Part shown: positions 4,307 to 5,044 of the stretch, one piece after another
How positions within the stretch are numbered: position 1 is the first letter of the stretch
Layout of the letters: the number at the start of each line of letters is the position of its first letter
DNA from: an uncultured Eubacterium sp.
Lineage (GTDB): Bacteria > Bacillota_A > Clostridia > Lachnospirales > Lachnospiraceae
Reading direction: 5' to 3'
DNA: 5,044 nt
NCBI GenBank assembly: GCA_948759685.1
Contig: CAQBGY010000205.1
Span: 1,137-6,180, forward strand
Notes under the pieces: model-generated
What the model saw: only the letters and a program-made list of their open reading frames with translations
Database searches by the model: none
Told to the model about the DNA's origin: nothing
Program-made: the position numbers and the translations under genes

Positions 4307-4627
4307 ATGAACATATCTAATAAGGGAGAAACATTAGGACAGAGGATCAGAGCACAGCGTATCAGACTTGGAATGACCCAGGAGGAACTGGCAGAAGCAT
4401 TATATGTAGAGAAGTCTATAATCTCCTACTACGAGAATGATAAGAAGGAGATGAGAGCCAGCGGTCTGGCAGAGATAGCCAAAGTACTTCAGACTACGCC
4501 GAATTATCTGCTGGGTTTTGCAGATAATAATGATGGATTTGCGGACGAAGCGCTTGGTTTGTTGCGAGATGTGAAGGATCAGTCTGTAAGAGAGATTCTT
4601 TTGAAGCAGATCAGGGCACTGATTTGA
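4307..4627 (+). CDS. XRE-family HTH transcriptional regulator
   Basis: A 106-residue regulator with one N-terminal HTH_3 domain (about residues 10-70). LGQRIRAQRIRLGMTQEELAEAL holds helix 1 and helix 2. EKSIISYYENDKKEMRASGL holds the recognition helix and following turn, and LQTTPNYLLGF is the family's usual domain end. The short C-terminal tail (residues 80-106, ALGLLRDVKDQSVREILLKQIRAL) is probably a dimerisation helix. The start is placed at the ATG preceded by AAGGAG; the frame is open back to a GTG at 4235, but that lies in the terminator stem and has no SD. Upstream are a terminator, a TGTA-N13-TACA element and a hairpin touching the SD. The relB promoter begins within ten bases after its stop. 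It may regulate itself and the antitoxin gene. Confidence 0.88.
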   Translation: MNISNKGETLGQRIRAQRIRLGMTQEELAEALYVEKSIISYYENDKKEMRASGLAEIAKVLQTTPNYLLGFADNNDGFADEALGLLRDVKDQSVREILLKQIRALI

Positions 4628-4630
4628 AAA

Positions 4631-4653
4631 ATGTATTGCTTTTGTCCGTACAT
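4631..4653. promoter_or_regulatory. ATGTA-N13-TACAT element over the relB -35 box (site B)
   Basis: ATGTA (4631-4635) and TACAT (4649-4653) are perfect 5-bp inverted arms around 13 bases. Read on the minus strand it is ATGTA-CGGACA-AAAGCAA-TACAT, close to the element at 4250-4271. It covers the -35 box of the relB promoter and begins four bases after the XRE stop, a natural operator position. Confidence 0.45.
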
Positions 4654-4664
4654 TGACTTATAAT
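4636..4664 (+). promoter_or_regulatory. Promoter of the RelB/DinJ antitoxin gene
   Basis: TTGCTT (4636-4641) and a consensus TATAAT (4659-4664) are 17 bases apart. Transcription would start near 4671, giving a leader of only about 20 bases that begins just before the SD. This excludes the in-frame TTG at 4653 as the start codon. Confidence 0.7.
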
Positions 4665-4691
4665 ATGGGTAAAAGAAAGGGGCGTGATGAT

Positions 4692-5024
4692 ATGGCAGCT
4701 AAATCAGCAAATCTTTATGCAAGAATAGAGCCGGATGTTAAAGAACAGGCTGAGGGAATTCTGGCTACTTTGGGGATCCCGGCATCTAATGCTATCAATA
4801 TGTTTTATAAGCAGATCATTCTAAATAGGGGGCTTCCGTTTGAGGTAAAGATTCCAACTGCGAGACCTGTTGATATTTCGAGAATGAACGCAGAGACTTT
4901 GGACATGGAACTTGAGAAAGGATATGCGGATATGCAGGCAGGGCGTACCAAATCTGCAGCTCAGGTTTTTGCGGATATCCGAAGGGATTATAACTCAAAC
5001 TTCCCACACTACTTCCGGGAATAA
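4692..5024 (+). CDS. RelB/DinJ-family type II antitoxin
   Basis: A 110-residue antitoxin of the RelB/DinJ family. It neutralises a RelE/YafQ-type mRNA-cleaving toxin in the cytoplasm and usually represses its own operon through an N-terminal ribbon-helix-helix dimer. The hallmark region is intact: SANLYARIEPDVKEQAEGIL (about 4-23) and LGIPASNAINMFYKQIILNRGLPFEVKIP (26-54). The C-terminal toxin-wrapping part includes ELEKGYADMQAGRTKSAAQVFADIRRDY. It ends with about ten extra residues (NSNFPHYFRE) after the point where many family members stop. The start is the ATG at 4692, with AAAGGGG at 4676-4682 nine bases upstream and its own promoter. The TTG at 4653 lies upstream of the predicted transcript start. 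The 20 bases left in the window show no toxin start, so whether a toxin follows is unknown. Confidence 0.9.
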   Translation: MAAKSANLYARIEPDVKEQAEGILATLGIPASNAINMFYKQIILNRGLPFEVKIPTARPVDISRMNAETLDMELEKGYADMQAGRTKSAAQVFADIRRDYNSNFPHYFRE

Positions 5025-5044
5025 AGCCTTGATAAATGCCGGTT

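Noticed and set aside
4653..4691. TTG at 4653 as start of the antitoxin gene
   Set aside because: It is upstream of the predicted transcript start and spans the -10 box; the ATG at 4692 has a well-spaced SD and gives the usual family N-terminus.
1..5044. CRISPR array or insertion sequence
   Set aside because: No regularly spaced repeats of 20-40 bases and no transposase or terminal inverted repeats were seen.

Overview
The window looks like a low-to-mid GC Clostridia genome, most likely Lachnospiraceae. Shine-Dalgarno (SD) sites are strong (AGGAGG/AAAGGAG), promoters are sigma-A-like, and the RelB/DinJ, DUF5131 and S24 proteins have a Clostridia flavour. The genus call is an impression; no search was run.

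Region 1 (1-1454, + strand) is a tight three-gene operon: a 5'-truncated RimJ/RimL-type GNAT acetyltransferase, a second GNAT, and a P-loop kinase-like protein. Both junctions are ATGA overlaps. This looks like ordinary chromosomal or small-molecule-modifying gene content.

Region 2 (about 1455-3317, - strand) reads, in transcription order, S24 CI/LexA-like repressor, small XRE regulator, DUF5131 (phage Gp37/Gp68-type, radical-SAM-like) protein. The DUF5131 protein carries QLSLF at its extreme N-terminus, which matches the bacterial sliding-clamp-binding consensus. Just past its stop codon is a well-formed SD and ATG followed by a stop after five codons. That is the signature of a truncated next gene, so a rearrangement junction probably lies near 1455-1480.

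Region 3 (3318-3480) is a divergent control region with two 17-bp-spaced promoters, one leftward for the repressor and one rightward, whose -10 boxes both lie in repeated CTAATATA elements. It resembles a prophage or integrative-element switch.

Region 4 (3480-5044, + strand) starts with a leader rich in mutually exclusive hairpins and an 11-codon leader ORF overlapping the next start (ATGA). Then come a cysteine-rich putative zinc-ribbon protein, a structured intergenic stretch with a 22-bp near-palindrome and an intrinsic terminator, an XRE regulator whose SD is partly in a hairpin, and a RelB/DinJ antitoxin with its own promoter. The window ends before any cognate toxin is seen.

TGTA-N12/13-TACA inverted elements recur upstream of the small XRE gene, the second XRE gene and relB, so these genes may share a regulator. 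Overall, 1460-5044 looks like the regulatory end of a mobile element or its remnant. No integrase, relaxase or structural phage gene is in the window, so the element type cannot be fixed.
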